Source: Hirschia sp964352025 (GTDB taxonomy: Bacteria; Pseudomonadota; Alphaproteobacteria; Caulobacterales; Hyphomonadaceae). Taken from it: a stretch of 64,000 nt of DNA. The position numbers and the translations under genes are program-made. The stretch is from positions 248,001-312,000 of the forward strand of contig CAYGPZ010000001.1 in NCBI GenBank assembly GCA_964352025.1, in the 5' to 3' direction. The first letter of the stretch is position 1, and each line of letters opens with the position of its first letter. The notes beneath the pieces were generated by a model that searched no databases, was not told where the DNA came from, and saw only the letters and a program-made list of their open reading frames with translations. Positions 62,577 to 64,000 of this stretch are shown piece by piece.

Positions 62577-64000
62577 TTATTTTTGATTTTCCAGGAAGTC
62601 TATTTTCGCTGTTTTTAAATGCGACAATAATATTGTGGATGACTCTTCGGGTGTCATGAAATCACTTACGCGTTTCTTGGACTTTTCAATGTATTCATTG
62701 CGTATGGTTTCGTTCGTGACAACGTCTTTTGCGAGTTGCTCTAGTTCAGCTAGATCGGACACTGCTGCATCATTCAGAATACCCATCTGAACATCACAAT
62801 CATCAAGCGTGAGTATTGGCAGTGATTCAAGCATGGCCAAATATCCACCGCCGCCACCACCTTGCCTAGGCGGGTTGAGGAAGGCATCACAAAGACTGAT
62901 CACTCCGCGTAAATCTGTTGCAAATTGCACAAGACGGAGCCTGTCTTTGTGAGCATGTAATTCGTTTAGTATTTCAAATTTTTCTGCACCGAGAATGAGC
63001 ATGTGAACTTTTGGGTCGTGTTCTAGAACGCGGATCATGAGTTGCTGAAACTCAGTTGAAAGCTCTTGCTTGATGCGTGCGCCGACAAGGATAAATACAA
63101 ATGCATCTTCGGGCAATCTTAGTTGTTCTCGATCAACCGAATGCAGATTGGGAATGTTATTCTGTGTATCAAAATCTTGTTTGATCAGGGTAGGCGGTGC
63201 CAATTTGAGCTTTTTCCACTCTATTTCCATTTTGTGTGGTTCAATGGAGCGGTAAAATTGTGTTGGTGCAGAACTAATAGGTTCAGTCTGTGTTGAAGGC
63301 CAACACACGACTGGCCAATACTGGCTAAGAATTTCTGCTGACACCATACTGTCGCCAATAGTGAGTATAGCGTCAGGGCCAAATTTGGATATTTCATCGA
63401 TAATTTGCTGCGCTTTTTCAACGCTTATGACGTCGCTTGTCGCAGTATACAAATCCAAAGTACTGCCGTCGAATTCGGAGGTTGAATAACCTGTTTCATT
63501 CGTTCGGTTTCCCCAAAATGGTGGATGAAATGTGGATCGCTTTTTAAGCGGGAGTTCGGACGCGTCAACAATCAATACTTCAGCGCCATTATGATCAATA
63601 AAGCGCTTGGCAAATTCAGCGGCAGCCATCGTCGGTGAATGTGGCGGCTTAAGGTATTGAGCGATGAGTATGACAATGCGATCTACATTATCGGAGTCTG
63701 AAACTTTGTGATCGCATATTATGTTTTCTCCGACTTTTTTTGAAAAACGAAAAAAATGTCTCGCCAATTTTCCATACAATAATTTGTTGTGGGCTTTTTG
63801 ATCGAGTTGTCCGCTAAGTGCAAACAATTGAGATCTAATACTCCAATATAGGCCGACGAATTTTTCAGGTTCATCATAGTAATGCGTTAGAATATTTGCA
63901 CATGCACTTAGATAAGTCATGTCGTGTTTAATTTCAAAAGTACGCGAGAAAAACTCAACAGCACCGTCAAGTCCACGCTTTTTGACTTCTTTTTCAACTA
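62577..64000 (-). CDS. Glycosyltransferase (GT-B), 5' end beyond the window
   Basis: Open to the right edge: the frame continues upstream of the first ATG (63920) through about 26 more codons (RGLDGAVEFFSRTFEIKHD), so the gene extends beyond 64000. Glycosyltransferase region: FVFILVGARIKQELSTEF, MLILGAEKFE and PPRQGGGGGGYLAMLESLP, the last typical of nucleotide-sugar binding in GT4-like enzymes. Acceptor unknown. Confidence 0.78.
   Translation of the reverse strand, partial: VEKEVKKRGLDGAVEFFSRTFEIKHDMTYLSACANILTHYYDEPEKFVGLYWSIRSQLFALSGQLDQKAHNKLLYGKLARHFFRFSKKVGENIICDHKVSDSDNVDRIVILIAQYLKPPHSPTMAAAEFAKRFIDHNGAEVLIVDASELPLKKRSTFHPPFWGNRTNETGYSTSEFDGSTLDLYTATSDVISVEKAQQIIDEISKFGPDAILTIGDSMVSAEILSQYWPVVCWPSTQTEPISSAPTQFYRSIEPHKMEIEWKKLKLAPPTLIKQDFDTQNNIPNLHSVDREQLRLPEDAFVFILVGARIKQELSTEFQQLMIRVLEHDPKVHMLILGAEKFEILNELHAHKDRLRLVQFATDLRGVISLCDAFLNPPRQGGGGGGYLAMLESLPILTLDDCDVQMGILNDAAVSDLAELEQLAKDVVTNETIRNEYIEKSKKRVSDFMTPEESSTILLSHLKTAKIDFLENQK

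Overview
The window is chromosomal DNA from an alphaproteobacterium of moderate G+C (about 45% by eye). Gene content and order point to the Caulobacterales/Maricaulales side, and a Hyphomonadaceae member such as Hirschia is a reasonable guess. The markers are coq9 next to rpsU, an aa3-type oxidase subunit IV-like gene before a three-gene pntAA-pntAB-pntB operon, a GapR/DUF2312 gene, a TacA-like sigma-54 regulator, and 5-formyl-THF cyclo-ligase next to a TIGR00282 phosphoesterase. The genus is inference. No prophage, IS transposase, CRISPR array or rRNA is visible.

Layout: 1-4.8 kb holds a partial GGDEF gene, a glycoside hydrolase, purE-purK, coq9 and rpsU (no ATG/GTG/TTG start; AUC inferred). 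4.9-5.7 kb is one arm of a ~780-bp inverted repeat carrying two tiny divergent membrane-protein genes; the other arm is at 35.1-35.8 kb. 5.8-13.3 kb has an ABC exporter, the TacA-like regulator, an M3 peptidase, and a divergent lysR/azoreductase pair. 13.6-20.4 kb has the transhydrogenase operon and a soluble histidine kinase facing a single-domain response regulator. 20.4-29.5 kb has gapR, a TPR protein, a HAD phosphatase, rpmJ, a lytic transglycosylase, a G+C-rich HupE/anchor gene pair, motA and mnmC.

29.5-33.9 kb is an expanded phage-shock (Psp) locus. pspF is divergent from an operon of a 45-aa gene, pspA, pspB, pspC, an exported 88-aa protein, and four tandem small proteins that join an N-terminal membrane helix to a PspB/PspC-like C-terminal tail. 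A near-perfect sigma-54 -24/-12 promoter and a 25-bp palindrome lie between the two sides. 33.9-37.3 kb has a MORN-like protein, the second repeat arm and a large membrane coiled-coil protein.

37.4-47.8 kb carries a ymdB-like gene, 5-FCL with a probable 6S RNA upstream, an alginate_export porin, a patatin, folD followed in frame by an HNH ORF, yggT, bioB, and an exported peptidoglycan-binding protein with its own good sigma-54 promoter. 47.9-49.7 kb is an AGCS transporter with an unusual insertion.

49.9-64 kb is a surface-polysaccharide region: an ExoL-like glycosyltransferase, tRNA-Val(GAC), a compact bcsA-bcsB-bcsC-like operon ending in a membrane sensor-like PAS protein, a DegT aminotransferase, an FkbM methyltransferase, and a glycosyltransferase that runs off the end. 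BcsA has a PilZ domain, so cellulose output should respond to c-di-GMP. The least-explained parts are the inverted-repeat module, the Psp small-protein array, the rpsU start, and the bcs-linked PAS protein.
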